From positions 186,001-250,000 of the forward strand of contig QWOQ01000006.1 of NCBI GenBank assembly GCA_003669585.1: a DNA stretch of 64,000 nucleotides. Reading direction: 5' to 3'. This document shows, piece after piece, positions 28,237 through 37,509 of this stretch. The stretch comes from Planctomycetota bacterium (GTDB lineage Bacteria > Planctomycetota > Planctomycetia > Pirellulales > UBA1268). The stretch's first letter is position 1, and the number at the start of each line of letters is the position of its first letter. The notes beneath the pieces are model-generated. The model was not told where the DNA came from. It did not search any database and worked only from the letters and a program-made list of their open reading frames with translations. A program made the translations under genes and the position numbers.

Positions 28237-29399
28237 GAATTTCTCCTCACCAATTTCTTTGTGTGAACGCTCGAAGAATGATTGCCTTCTGAGAGAGACC
28301 GGTCGCCCGGACTGGAAATCTTCGAACGCTCAGAAGTCGCCATCTTGCAGATCAATCGCTCGAGTGCCAGTCTCGATCGCATTCCTCGTGAAGCTTCGGC
28401 CTTCAGTGCGCGATCTGTTTCCAAAAGCCACAGGGGAAGTCGTACGGCACGCTGTGGTCCGAGTTGGCGCATCGCAACGGTTGCTTCATCGAGTGCCTTG
28501 GGCCACGCAGCAACTCCTGCCTCAAGAAGAGCTTCGCGCAGACCCGCCGGTCGTCCATTTCCTGGCGGAAGCGACATTAAGCGAGCGGCAATCGCTAGGC
28601 GTCTGAGCACCGCCGAAGCCTGTGCCGAAAGTCCTACTGGATTTTCTCCAGATTCAATCAGGTCGGAGAGTTGCCCGATCGCCTCAGCAGCATCGCCTGC
28701 CGAAGCACGAGCAATCATATTCCAAGCACTGCGTTCCTGCGTGCTACCGGCAAAGTGGTCAACAGCCTCGGGAGGAATGGGCTGTTTGGAACCGGTCGTC
28801 TGTGCGGCCAACACAGCCAGGCTTTGATTGATCTGCCCCAGATCGCGACCGAGTCGCTCAAGCAATCTTCCAGCGGTGGTGGCCGGAAGCGAGATCGAAT
28901 GATGCTTGAGCGCCCACGATCGGATCCACGCCACAAGATCTCGACGCGGATCGATTGACGTTTCGAGTTGCACTCCGTTCTTGGCTACCGCTTTTGCCAG
29001 ACGAGTATTCGAGGGGAACGTTTTAACCTCCAAAATAATCAGACCGCGAGAGCCGCGAGGCTTGGCCGCAAGTGTTTCAAGAATTTCTCGACTTCGACTG
29101 ACAAACGCATCGGCACTTCGCACGACAACGACTCGCATACCGGTGGAAAAGAGAGGAACGGTGGCTGCTTCATCGAATACGTCACGTGGGTCTGCAACGT
29201 CGTCACCAACAAATTCTCTCCATGCCCAGACCCGGTCCTCTTCAACAGGACACAGAGCCTCTCGCATCATTGCCAGAATTGAATGCGACACAAAAGGTTC
29301 ATCGCCGACAAGAACGAAGAGCGATGAGGATCCGAAGCTCGTCAAGTCGAATGACTTTTCGAGTAAATCAAGCGCTGAAGCATGACTTTTTTTTGCCAT
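28233..29399 (-). CDS. holA: DNA polymerase III delta subunit
   Basis: HolA opens the sliding clamp within the clamp loader. The 388-residue protein starts at an ATG preceded by AAGGAGG about seven bases upstream. The N-terminal domain contains SSSLFVLVGDEPFVSHSILA, and the middle has VVVVRSADAFVSRSREILET with LETSIDPRRDLVAWIRSWAL. The third domain has QLSDLIESGENPVGLSAQAS and VLRRLAIAARLM. It is somewhat longer than E. coli HolA (343 residues), with a polar C-terminal tail. It forms the upstream gene of a pair with purB. Confidence 0.88.
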   Translation of the reverse strand: MAKKSHASALDLLEKSFDLTSFGSSSLFVLVGDEPFVSHSILAMMREALCPVEEDRVWAWREFVGDDVADPRDVFDEAATVPLFSTGMRVVVVRSADAFVSRSREILETLAAKPRGSRGLIILEVKTFPSNTRLAKAVAKNGVQLETSIDPRRDLVAWIRSWALKHHSISLPATTAGRLLERLGRDLGQINQSLAVLAAQTTGSKQPIPPEAVDHFAGSTQERSAWNMIARASAGDAAEAIGQLSDLIESGENPVGLSAQASAVLRRLAIAARLMSLPPGNGRPAGLREALLEAGVAAWPKALDEATVAMRQLGPQRAVRLPLWLLETDRALKAEASRGMRSRLALERLICKMATSERSKISSPGDRSLSEGNHSSSVHTKKLVRRNS

Positions 29400-29488
29400 C
29401 GGTTCCTCCTTCTCAACAAATACCGAACGGCCAGCGGTGGCGTTCGGAGAAAGAAGCAGTGTAGCGATGGAGTCTGATTCAAGACTAC

Positions 29489-31285
29489 TTACGGCCCTGC
29501 ATTGGCAGCGGGCGCGATTGATTTGACGGCACGCAACTTGCCGACCACTCGAGAAGCGGTGACAACAATTTCTTTTTCAGTGACCGCGTGGCCGATATTT
29601 CCTGCCGCATCGGAAACTTCGACGCGCATAAAGACTGTCGCTGGCACGCTGCGATCCGGCTGCCAACGGTATTCTCCTTGCGTTTCCTGTGATTCGACAA
29701 TCGTGGCCCATGGACCATCGCTTCGAGGAGAAAAGAGAAGCCGGGCACTGCGGGGCACAAGAAGTGGATCCTTGGACGACCACGTAATGAGAATCCCGCC
29801 GGACTCTCCCGAGGTGGTTGGCTGTGCGTTTACCAGAATCACTTCAGGAGGTGCGTCATCTACTCCCACCCAGGCTTCCGGCGTTTCGCCTGATCGCGGT
29901 CCGCTTGGGAGATCGTCGCGATCGGGAACGATCTCAAGACGGAATCCGTAGAGTCCGCTTTCCGGAACTTCTACGGAAATTGGACTTGCCGTATCGTTAT
30001 CCACGGCGGTCTTTTGCCACGTGACTCCGCCATCTCGTGTGCTCCATAATTCGACCCGAAGTGGACCAATCGCCGGTCGATCGTTGTTGAATTCATAGTC
30101 CCACTCGAAGCGTCTGCTGCGTACGAGGTCCAAGGGTCTGCCTCGGTACACAAGAGCTGCTGTTTCAAATGAATCGGCAGGTTTTTGATCAGCTGGTATT
30201 TCGACAGCCGCGGCGTCAGGTTGAGTTGCAAGCGAGGAGGAATCTGGGAAATGCGGTTCTTCTTCGGTACTCGCAGAAGATGTTGACTGTTCGCTCAGTC
30301 GAGCCAGTTCAGAAGAACCGACACGGGATGCCATGATGCGAGTTGCAGCGATTGGAGAAGAGGATCCAGTGGTTGAGAGCCGTCCAGTTTCAGTTTGCCA
30401 AGCCTGCGAAACAGGAGTCGATTGTGCTGTAGCATCAGCAAGTGTTGGCCCTTTTTCGAAGCCGGAAGATTGAGTAGGAAGTTCGGGAACTCCTAGGTCA
30501 CGAGCCATCATCGACTGATCGATCTGTGGATCAGAAGTTCCAAGTGGAGTCTGTTTCACCGTACGGTTACCGCCGTTGTCAGCAACCGAAATCCTCACGA
30601 TGAGTCCCTCCGTCTGTTCTCCTGCCCACCAAATTTCTTCACCAATAAGATGCGCAGGAGATTCGCGAGCAAGAATTCCCTCGGCTGCCACAGGCTTCCA
30701 TGCTTCACTTTGTTTGGTGCGGTATTCCAATCGCAACGTATCCAATCGCAGTGAATCGTCTGCGGCGGCGTAACGACAAATCACTTCGCCGTCGGTTCCT
30801 TTCCAAGCGTGTAGAATGACTCTTGGTCCTGCAGCATCGACCATCACTCGCATGTCGGCGGCATGGCCACCTCGCATTCGTCCATCTGCGTCGACAGCAC
30901 GAAGCCGAAACCAATATTCACCATCATGTTCAGCTCGGTAGGTAAACGATCCAACATTCGAAGCAACTTCCTGGGCAGTTTCCCATGTCGCTCCCAGATC
31001 TTTGGAAACTGAAAGCATCACGCTTCGAGGAGAAGCATCAGTAGATTTTTTTGGGGGAAGTCGAAAGGGAATTGAAAAAACTCTATTTTTTGTCCGCACG
31101 ACGGTAGGTGCATCTGGGAGCAAGTCTGCGCGTGGATCGCTTCTCGGGGAAGGTGCCGTCGGAGTTTGCTGCGCACTGAGTTTCGTTGTTGAACCGTTGA
31201 GAAAAATGACAAAAATACAGACGCAGAACGCGACGATGCCTCCGTGATAGAAAATCGCTCTGCAGTGGCCTGTGAAACAACGCAT
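29489..31285 (-). CDS. Exported protein with Ig/fibronectin-like repeats, function unknown
   Basis: From the ATG at 31285 the protein has about 598 residues. The frame continues to a TTG at 31297. A hydrophobic signal segment (GGIVAFCVCIFVIFLNGSTT) is followed by beta-rich modules: VMLSVSKDLGATWETAQEV with YRAEHDGEYWFRLRAVDADG, a second unit with LRLEYRTKQSEAWKPVAAEG, and a C-terminal pair around VELWSTRDGGVTWQKTA and EVSDAAGNIGHAVTEKEIVV. These look like fibronectin type III or Ig-like sandwich domains, with a Ser/Thr/Gln-rich linker in the middle. It is probably secreted or surface-attached, and no enzyme motif was found. It lies 89 bases downstream of the holA start region, same strand. 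Confidence 0.75.
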   Translation of the reverse strand: MRCFTGHCRAIFYHGGIVAFCVCIFVIFLNGSTTKLSAQQTPTAPSPRSDPRADLLPDAPTVVRTKNRVFSIPFRLPPKKSTDASPRSVMLSVSKDLGATWETAQEVASNVGSFTYRAEHDGEYWFRLRAVDADGRMRGGHAADMRVMVDAAGPRVILHAWKGTDGEVICRYAAADDSLRLDTLRLEYRTKQSEAWKPVAAEGILARESPAHLIGEEIWWAGEQTEGLIVRISVADNGGNRTVKQTPLGTSDPQIDQSMMARDLGVPELPTQSSGFEKGPTLADATAQSTPVSQAWQTETGRLSTTGSSSPIAATRIMASRVGSSELARLSEQSTSSASTEEEPHFPDSSSLATQPDAAAVEIPADQKPADSFETAALVYRGRPLDLVRSRRFEWDYEFNNDRPAIGPLRVELWSTRDGGVTWQKTAVDNDTASPISVEVPESGLYGFRLEIVPDRDDLPSGPRSGETPEAWVGVDDAPPEVILVNAQPTTSGESGGILITWSSKDPLLVPRSARLLFSPRSDGPWATIVESQETQGEYRWQPDRSVPATVFMRVEVSDAAGNIGHAVTEKEIVVTASRVVGKLRAVKSIAPAANAGP

Positions 31286-31600
31286 GGCTTTGATCAAGGA
31301 GAGGGTTATCGGACTTAAAGAGGCTTTGACGTCTCTTCTGTGAAATCGGCTAAAATACCTCTCGAAGAAGAAGGATTTTTCGGAAAAATCGGCAATTTTT
31401 CACATCGATAGAACGAGCTTGACGAGCTCTCGTAAAACGAGGCAGGCTGGGTGCTCTGGTGGACTCCGCGCAAGTGCCCCATAATTTGAAACGTTGGGCA
31501 TGGCATTGCCCTCAGACCGATTTTCTCTTGAGGAGAATCACTTTAGGGACGAGAGTCCGAAAAAGAATTCCATCCCGGGTTGTTACCGGAGGTCAATGAC
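31286..31600. promoter_or_regulatory. Divergent promoter region
   Basis: This gap separates the minus-strand exported protein from the plus-strand small gene, so both promoters should lie here. It contains runs of T near 31375-31398 (GGATTTTTCGGAAAAATCGG) that could form a small hairpin. No recognisable RNA gene was seen. Confidence 0.35.
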
Positions 31601-31945
31601 ATGTCCTCGCTGATATGGAGTTCGTTGTTGCTCATCGCATTCGTGAGCGGTGGTATTGGGGCAATCGTTATGATCCGTTCCCGATGGCACAAAGCGAGTG
31701 ACGATCGTGCGGAATGGGAAAGAAGGCTGGTCGAATACAGAAATCTGAGAGACAAGGGTGTTCTCAACGAAGAAGAATACCGAAAGATAAGAGCACTGTT
31801 TGATCCACATGTTCGGTTGAATACACAGTTCGGGGGTTTATCGTCATCTTTCGGCGTGAGATTAAAAGGGAAGGGAACAAAAGAAACTCCGGTTTCCGAT
31901 CCCCAAGAAAAACCACTTGAAAGTTCCGATGATTGCTCGAAATGA
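31601..31945 (+). CDS. Small membrane protein with SHOCT-like tail
   Basis: I use the ATG at 31601, which has GGAGG eight bases upstream. The 114-residue product begins with one transmembrane helix (SSLLLIAFVSGGIGAIVMIR). Then comes a helical segment, EWERRLVEYRNLRDKGVLNE followed by EEYRKIRALFDP, which resembles the short SHOCT oligomerisation motif. The C-terminus is polar. Such proteins are widespread but uncharacterised. It lies upstream of clpX on the same strand, and a hairpin between them may separate transcripts. Confidence 0.75.
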   Translation: MSSLIWSSLLLIAFVSGGIGAIVMIRSRWHKASDDRAEWERRLVEYRNLRDKGVLNEEEYRKIRALFDPHVRLNTQFGGLSSSFGVRLKGKGTKETPVSDPQEKPLESSDDCSK

Positions 31946-32053
31946 ATTTTGACGGGCAGTGGAAAGAGGCGGGCAGATGTCCAAGGTCTTTGAGAGAGAC
32001 ATCCATAGGATGCATCTCCAAGAAGAACCCAATGAAATCTCCGAATCATAAAA

Positions 32054-32074
32054 CTGAAATCACAAGGATTTCAG
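32054..32074 (+). repeat. Perfect inverted repeat before clpX
   Basis: Arms CTGAAATC (32054-32061) and GATTTCAG (32067-32074) pair perfectly around a five-base loop (ACAAG), 32 bases before the clpX start. No T-tract follows, so it is more likely an operator or mRNA hairpin than a terminator. Confidence 0.5.
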
Positions 32075-32106
32075 AAAGACTTTAAGGCGCAACTATTCAG
32101 CGAGGA

Positions 32107-33402
32107 ATGCTCTCTATGCCAAGCGGGAAAGACACAGGCTTAGGTCGACGCGGTACCGGTGGGACCACAAAAAAGAATGCTTTTTGTTCTTTTTGTCGCA
32201 AAAGTTACCGCGATGTGGGGCCGCTTGTAGAAGGGCCAGGAGATGTCTACATCTGTGGAGAGTGCATAGAACTGTGCCAATCGATTCTCGACCAAGAGAA
32301 AAAGAGACGTGGCACCAGCAAGCAACTTTTCTCAAAAATTCCGTCGCCTCGAGAAATTGTTGCCCACCTCGATGAATATGTCATTGGTCAAGAACATGCT
32401 AAGCGAGTTCTTGCCGTTGCTGTTCACAGTCACTACAAGCGGTTGACGCTTGGAAGTGAGGGATCGGATGTTGAAGTCGACAAGTCGAACATTCTTCTTC
32501 TTGGTCCTACTGGATGTGGGAAAACACTTCTCGCGAGAACGCTTGCTCGCATCTTGAACGTGCCGTTTGCCATTGGTGATGCCACTACACTGACGGAAGC
32601 CGGTTATGTGGGAGAGGATGTCGAGAATCTCTTGCTCAAACTTCTCAACGCGGCTGATTATGACATCGAAGCCGCGCAGCGTGGCGTGCTCTATATCGAC
32701 GAGATCGACAAGATCGGAAAAACGAGCCAGAACGTATCGATCACGCGGGATGTCTCGGGGGAAGGTGTTCAGCAAGCACTTCTCAAAATGCTCGAGGGAA
32801 CGGTCGCCAATGTTCCACCGCAGGGTGGCCGTAAACATCCCGAGCAGCAGTACATTCAGATCGATACGTCGAACATCCTCTTTATCTGTGGAGGAACGTT
32901 CGTTGGTATCGACAAGATTATCGCACGCAGGCTCGGAAAAAGAACGATCGGTTTTGGTCAGGGGCAAGGGTATACAGGAGATGCCGATCTCGCTGAATTG
33001 TTGCCACAGGTGGACTCCGATGACATTCTTGAATTTGGATTGATTCCCGAACTGATCGGACGTCTTCCGGTTATCTCGTCACTCAAGCCGCTCGATGAGT
33101 CAGCATTGGTACAGGTACTCACTGAGCCCAAGAATGCCCTCGTGAAGCAGTATCAAAAACTTTTTGGTATGGAAAATTGTCAGCTCGAGTTTACGACTGG
33201 TGCTCTTCAAGCGATTGCTAAACGGGCGAGAGGAAAGGAAACCGGCGCTCGCGGACTGCGTTCAATTATTGAGGATGTGATGCTCAATATTATGTTTGAA
33301 CTTCCAGAACGCGCTGGATCGTCCTACGTTATTCACGAGCGTAACGTCACCGGTGGTGAGCAGGTTGAGCCTGTGAAGGAACCACGAAACAAGAGTGCAT
33401 AA
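32107..33402 (+). CDS. clpX: ATP-dependent Clp protease ATP-binding subunit ClpX
   Basis: ClpX unfolds tagged or folded proteins and feeds them into ClpP. The 431-residue protein has the N-terminal zinc-binding domain (Cys27, Cys30, Cys50, Cys53; CSFC ... CGEC), Walker [12 protein letters not shown], Walker [15 protein letters not shown], the pore-loop region with [20 protein letters not shown], and sensor motifs near the C-terminus ([20 protein letters not shown]). Length is normal. An ATG at 32116 is an alternative start. clpP and tig, the usual neighbours, are not in the window, so this clpX stands apart. Confidence 0.97.
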   Translation: MLSMPSGKDTGLGRRGTGGTTKKNAFCSFCRKSYRDVGPLVEGPGDVYICGECIELCQSILDQEKKRRGTSKQLFSKIPSPREIVAHLDEYVIGQEHAKRVLAVAVHSHYKRLTLGSEGSDVEVDKSNILLLGPTGCGKTLLARTLARILNVPFAIGDATTLTEAGYVGEDVENLLLKLLNAADYDIEAAQRGVLYIDEIDKIGKTSQNVSITRDVSGEGVQQALLKMLEGTVANVPPQGGRKHPEQQYIQIDTSNILFICGGTFVGIDKIIARRLGKRTIGFGQGQGYTGDADLAELLPQVDSDDILEFGLIPELIGRLPVISSLKPLDESALVQVLTEPKNALVKQYQKLFGMENCQLEFTTGALQAIAKRARGKETGARGLRSIIEDVMLNIMFELPERAGSSYVIHERNVTGGEQVEPVKEPRNKSA

Positions 33403-33457
33403 ACCGAACTGCGATTGGTACAGTGAGACATAAACGTGCTTGTAGGAAAACAGTGTT

Positions 33458-34597
33458 CTACAAGACAACGTCTTGAGTAAAAGAATTCGCCAAACGGATC
33501 AGTGCCGAAATTCCTCGATCGAGTACATGGTCGGGAACCGTGTAGGCGATTCGAAAGTGTGTGTCTTTAGCCCCAAAGACGTTTCCTGGAATAACGAGCA
33601 AATTTTCTTTTTCGACAGCTCGATTGGAGAAAGCCTGCCCCGACCCACCTGGTGCCTCGGGATAAAGATAGAAGGCTCCGCCGGGCTTCTGGAATTGATA
33701 GTGCCCGTGGAGCGCATCGATAAGCCGGTCTCGTTTTCGACGACATTCTGCCATCGGCACACTCATGTCACAGCGAAGAGCTTCAAGAGCTGCCCATTGG
33801 CCCGGCTGAGGGGCACAGACAAACGTGTACTGTTGCAACGTTGTACAGGCTTCAACGATTTCGCGAGGACCGTGAATCCAGCCAACTCGCCAACCAGTCA
33901 TGGCGTGCGACTTTGAAAAACCATCAATGACCACAACTTTTTCGCTATGAGCAGCGGGAGAAGTAAACGGCGAGTCGTAACAGTACGAACGGTAGAGTTC
34001 ATCGCTCACGATTGTCACGCCTCGCTGTTCAGCGAGTTTGGCGATATCGCGAACAATTGCCGGTGACGCAACCGCACCGGTTGGATTTGCAGGAGTGTTG
34101 AGCAGAATGACCTTGCATCGAGGTGAAATGCTGCGGGCCACCTCGTCGACATCAATCGTAAAAGAGGGAGATGTATCGATGGGAATACATATTCCGCCAA
34201 GAAACTCCACAAGCGGTCGATACATGACAAACGCCGGCTCAAAGATGATCACCTCATCCCCGGGATCGACCAAGGTCATGAGTGCCAGCACAAGCGCCCC
34301 ACTCGAACCACTTGTCACGCACAGCCGACGATCTGGTTGGCCGAGTTGAGCACGCATGTCCGACTCAAGACGTTCTCGAAGCGGTTGAATACCCTGCGTC
34401 GGAGTGTAGCCATTTCGTCCAGCGTCGATCGCTGACTTTGCAGCCGAGCACGCAGCCTGCGGCATTTGAAAATCTGGTTGTCCGATTGAAAGATTGATTG
34501 GATCGTGCAGAGTTGCTGCGAGATCAAAGACCTTTCTGATACCGGATGAATCAAAGGCACTTGCTCTTTTTGAAATGATACGATGGTGAGATGGCAT
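33458..34597 (-). CDS. Pyridoxal-phosphate aminotransferase, class I/II
   Basis: This 379-residue enzyme has the type I aminotransferase fold: INLSIGQPDFQMPQAACSAA, TQGIQPLRERLE, VTSGSSGALVLALMTLVDPG, NTPANPTGAV, VSDELYRSYCYD and the PLP-lysine motif GFSKSHAMTGWRVGWIHGP. The C-terminus (GGAFYLYPEAPG and FRIAYTVPDHVLDRGIS) is conserved in aspartate or N-succinyldiaminopimelate-type aminotransferases. The amino donor and acceptor cannot be read from sequence alone. The gene converges with clpX, and an inverted repeat (CTTGTAG and CTACAAG, 33439-33464) lies at the junction, overlapping this gene's end. Confidence 0.92.
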   Translation of the reverse strand: MPSHHRIISKRASAFDSSGIRKVFDLAATLHDPINLSIGQPDFQMPQAACSAAKSAIDAGRNGYTPTQGIQPLRERLESDMRAQLGQPDRRLCVTSGSSGALVLALMTLVDPGDEVIIFEPAFVMYRPLVEFLGGICIPIDTSPSFTIDVDEVARSISPRCKVILLNTPANPTGAVASPAIVRDIAKLAEQRGVTIVSDELYRSYCYDSPFTSPAAHSEKVVVIDGFSKSHAMTGWRVGWIHGPREIVEACTTLQQYTFVCAPQPGQWAALEALRCDMSVPMAECRRKRDRLIDALHGHYQFQKPGGAFYLYPEAPGGSGQAFSNRAVEKENLLVIPGNVFGAKDTHFRIAYTVPDHVLDRGISALIRLANSFTQDVVL

Positions 34598-34635
34598 GAA
34601 GCATTTCGTTTATAAGAAAACGTCAATCGAATCGA

Positions 34636-35841
34636 TCAACCTGCATCTTTGAAAATGACGTCGAGTTGTTCTCCGAGATTCTCGCCACGCGCATCGAGCG
34701 TAATCACTTTCCCATCTCGTCCAATGAGAACAACGGTTGGAATTCCACTAATTCCATAGTAGGTTGCCATCGGATGTTGCCACCCCCCAGCCGATTCCTC
34801 AAAAAGAATGGGCCAAGGAATCTTCTTTTCGGCAATAAACTTTTCCAACGCATCGCGATCTTCATCCAAGCTGATACCGATCACCTCGAATCCCTTGTCA
34901 TGATACTTTTCATACTGCTCTAAGACGTTTGGAATCTCGGCAATGCATGGACCACACCAAGTAGCCCAGAAATCGACAAGTACGACCTTTCCTTTGAGAG
35001 TCTTTTGATCGAAAGGAGTGCCATCGAGGAGCATTCCGGTGACTTTCATCACATTGCCTGGAAGGTCGAGTCGGCGAAGGATCCCTTCAAAACTCTTCGA
35101 GAGTTCCTGTACCTGTTCATTGCTGCTTTTTGCAAGGAGAGGACCGAAGGAAGCATAGGCTTTTTTCGAAAGAGTTTCTCCTCCTTTGACATGTTCAAAT
35201 GCTCCTGCAAGTTGCATAGCAAGCTGCGCTGTTTGTATGTCATCGGGATCTGCTGCGAGCATCTTCGTCATAGAAGCGATCAGTGCAGGAGCTTTTTCGA
35301 TGTTGCCCTGAAGTACATTTCTAGCCTCGCTGATAAGCAGTACGCGATCGGCCTGCTTGGCGAGTTTTTTGAAAGGACTCTTCGTCACGATTTTCGCAAA
35401 CGCGTTGAGCGTTTCGGCAGCCTTGGGATCACCCATCTGAGAAAGCATCATCAGACCGTCCATCTTGATCTCTGCGGCATCCTCCCAGAGAGGATCGGTC
35501 GGTTTGAGATTTTCAAGCGCTTTGTCAACTGCGATTACCGACGTTGCTGAAACTTTTTTCATGTAGGCGGTCATCTCTTGGCGACTTCCTGAAGGCACCT
35601 CGTCTTCGCGGAGACTGCGGGCAAATGCGAGGAGTTCTTCTGGCGTGCCATCCGGAACCTCCGGTACTTCTGCGGCACCAGTTTTTGGAGCTTCGGCCTC
35701 TTCAACTTCGGCTGCAACAGTCATGCGTTCGAAGAGCGAGAGAGACGCACTTTCAATTACGAACACACCGCACACGATGCATGCAAATACACGCAAGGCC
35801 GAGAGAAAAGAGAGTCGGTTCACTCGCATCGGAAACCTCAT
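34636..35841 (-). CDS. Exported TlpA-like thioredoxin-fold protein
   Basis: The frame opens at 35889, but MRFPMRVNRL at 35841 starts a signal peptide (FLSALRVFACIVCGVFVIES), so I use it. The 401-residue product has a helical N-terminal region of about 250 residues and a C-terminal redoxin/AhpC-TSA domain. The active site FWATWCGPC puts the cysteines at 296 and 299, with the conserved proline later (GISGIPTVVLIGRDG). TlpA/ResA-type proteins reduce or maintain disulfides outside the cytoplasm, for example during cytochrome c maturation. The unusual part is the helical extension, which may bind a partner. Confidence 0.88.
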   Translation of the reverse strand: MRFPMRVNRLSFLSALRVFACIVCGVFVIESASLSLFERMTVAAEVEEAEAPKTGAAEVPEVPDGTPEELLAFARSLREDEVPSGSRQEMTAYMKKVSATSVIAVDKALENLKPTDPLWEDAAEIKMDGLMMLSQMGDPKAAETLNAFAKIVTKSPFKKLAKQADRVLLISEARNVLQGNIEKAPALIASMTKMLAADPDDIQTAQLAMQLAGAFEHVKGGETLSKKAYASFGPLLAKSSNEQVQELSKSFEGILRRLDLPGNVMKVTGMLLDGTPFDQKTLKGKVVLVDFWATWCGPCIAEIPNVLEQYEKYHDKGFEVIGISLDEDRDALEKFIAEKKIPWPILFEESAGGWQHPMATYYGISGIPTVVLIGRDGKVITLDARGENLGEQLDVIFKDAG

Positions 35842-36141
35842 TGAAAAATGCTCGGTTGGAATCGAATGAAACGAAGCCAACGGAGCCACTTAGGGGGAAA
35901 GGAGGGGATCAACGACCTACTCGGTCGAGCCTCCTACCGAGAAACTCGATCGAAATAGTACACGGGTAAAGCCACGTCTAGCAACCGTTGATACTGAAAG
36001 CCTTGAGATGTGCCCGCCGGAGGACTCTCGAACAAAGGTGCAGGAAGAGGGAGAAAGTCGAGGTGTGAACAGACGTTCTTGCCGCGTCGAGCGAGAGCAT
36101 TTTTGTTCAGAGAGAATACGTTTTTCAAATCTGTGGCGCGA
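35842..36141. other. 300-base gap, possible small frame
   Basis: A minus-strand frame open from 36191 to 35934 has coding-like composition, ending with FESPPAGTSQGFQYQRLLD and VALPVYYFDRVSR. Its only starts are TTG or GTG, and it overlaps the tail of the DUF11 lipoprotein gene in another frame. It could be a small gene, or the result of a frameshift that ends the lipoprotein early. I cannot choose between these from the sequence. Confidence 0.3.
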
Positions 36142-37509
36142 TCAATGAACAATTGTTCGAAAGCGAACAAAGCCACTTTGTCCCGGAGCAAGCGTATTGG
36201 TGAACTTCCATGTCAACGTTACCGAGCCGTCGCTGGCGGGTTCGGTCGAGAACTCAGCAGGAAGGCTCGAATCTGGACTCGAGGCAATCAGTTCGAGTCT
36301 TTTGGGAAGAGCATCGGAGAGAATCACGTCGGAAAGGGGACGGTCTCCGGAATTAAGCACATAGATTGTGAAGTCGAGTTCCTCGTTTTCTCGCGCTGAC
36401 GTGCCGCCGGCTTGTTTTGAAATAGTCAGCTGTGCACGACCGGGTTCTTCGATGCGAAGGATGGCGGTTCCACGATCGGCGGAGATCACTTCTGCAGGCC
36501 GTCCCATCAGCATGACCTGAGCGCCTGTGACACGCGTCCATGCCACAGGAACTTCAAATCGTATCGCGAGAACAGGTTTGTCACGGCCAATCGAAAGCGC
36601 AGCATGCGTATCAACAGCGTGAGCCCTGGTGGTTTCGGTTCCCACCTCATCAGACGGCAAGTCATCCTTTGCCACTTCCAAGGGAACGTTGCGATCAAGA
36701 AGCCCCAGGCCGCTACGGGCATCACGCGTGAGCGATGGTTGGATTCGTTGTTCGCTTTCCCAGATGGGTTGGCGACCGCCGTCGGTACGTGTGCTGGAAT
36801 CAAGCGTCACGCCGGCCAGGCCCGAAGGCGAAGCATCTTCGTGAGGCACCGTGATATGCCTGACGGATGCGAACCGCGGAGCATACACGCAGACACGGTT
36901 TGAGATGGTCACTCGCACATCATCAGCATCATCGACAGGTCTGTAACGGGCTGCAGTGTCGCCTTCGGTTAAATTGACGAGTTCAAATTCGCCCTTTGCC
37001 TTCACGGGAGAACCAAGGTCGCCACCATCGCAGACAAGATATGGGTGTGCCTCAAAGAGCCTTCCCTGTGGCGGTGCGCAGATGACCGCAGAACCGCAGT
37101 TGTTGATGCGTGGCAGCAGGGGAGTGTGGCACGTTTTGCAGTGGTCCACCGCTTCTATTGAAGTGAAATCAATCGGGGCAGGGGAGGGAAGGGGAGTGGG
37201 AGTGGGAGCAAGGAAAAGCTCTTCTGTTTCTGCAGGAGCGAACGATTCTGTGGAAGAAAAATTGGATTGTGTTGCGAGGATGTCGGACGACAGATTGTCA
37301 TAGTGCACCTGTTTCATTGTCACAGGACGCGTGCGAGTGTTGGAAGTGTTTGCGGAGGCAACCGTCGGAGGCTCTTGAAACGCATGCTCATTCGATGTGG
37401 TAACTTTTTTGTGAAGCAGATTTCCCTGTCGCATAGGAGCATCAATCGAGCGGCATGACGCCAGCACGAGAGAGGCGACCGCTATGGCTCCAATCCGTAA
37501 CCACGTCAT
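36142..37509 (-). CDS. Putative lipoprotein with DUF11 domain and a four-cysteine motif
   Basis: This 455-residue protein begins MTWLRIGAIAVASLVLASCR, a lipobox that would acylate Cys19. Cys124, Cys127, Cys138 and Cys144 (CKTC ... NNC ... VIC) may bind a metal or form disulfides. The C-terminal part (KQAGGTSARENEELDFTIYV, then LNSGDRPLSDVILSDALPKR) is a DUF11/conserved-repeat Ig-like domain of surface proteins. A second DUF11-like module may precede it. Its ATG overlaps the stop of the upstream 37506 gene by 4 bases. It probably works with the two paralogous exported proteins upstream. Function is unknown. Confidence 0.8.
   Translation of the reverse strand: MTWLRIGAIAVASLVLASCRSIDAPMRQGNLLHKKVTTSNEHAFQEPPTVASANTSNTRTRPVTMKQVHYDNLSSDILATQSNFSSTESFAPAETEELFLAPTPTPLPSPAPIDFTSIEAVDHCKTCHTPLLPRINNCGSAVICAPPQGRLFEAHPYLVCDGGDLGSPVKAKGEFELVNLTEGDTAARYRPVDDADDVRVTISNRVCVYAPRFASVRHITVPHEDASPSGLAGVTLDSSTRTDGGRQPIWESEQRIQPSLTRDARSGLGLLDRNVPLEVAKDDLPSDEVGTETTRAHAVDTHAALSIGRDKPVLAIRFEVPVAWTRVTGAQVMLMGRPAEVISADRGTAILRIEEPGRAQLTISKQAGGTSARENEELDFTIYVLNSGDRPLSDVILSDALPKRLELIASSPDSSLPAEFSTEPASDGSVTLTWKFTNTLAPGQSGFVRFRTIVH

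Noticed and set aside
31494-31509. TTGGGCATGGCATTGC as a sigma-54 site before the small membrane gene
   Set aside because: The GG and GC spacing fits, but three of the conserved -24 bases differ.
33439-33464. CTTGTAG/CTACAAG hairpin as a clpX terminator
   Set aside because: No T-tract follows, the stem is short, and it overlaps the aminotransferase stop.
37125-37140. TGGCACGTTTTGC inside the DUF11 gene as sigma-54
   Set aside because: The spacing between GG and GC is two bases short, and it is within coding sequence.
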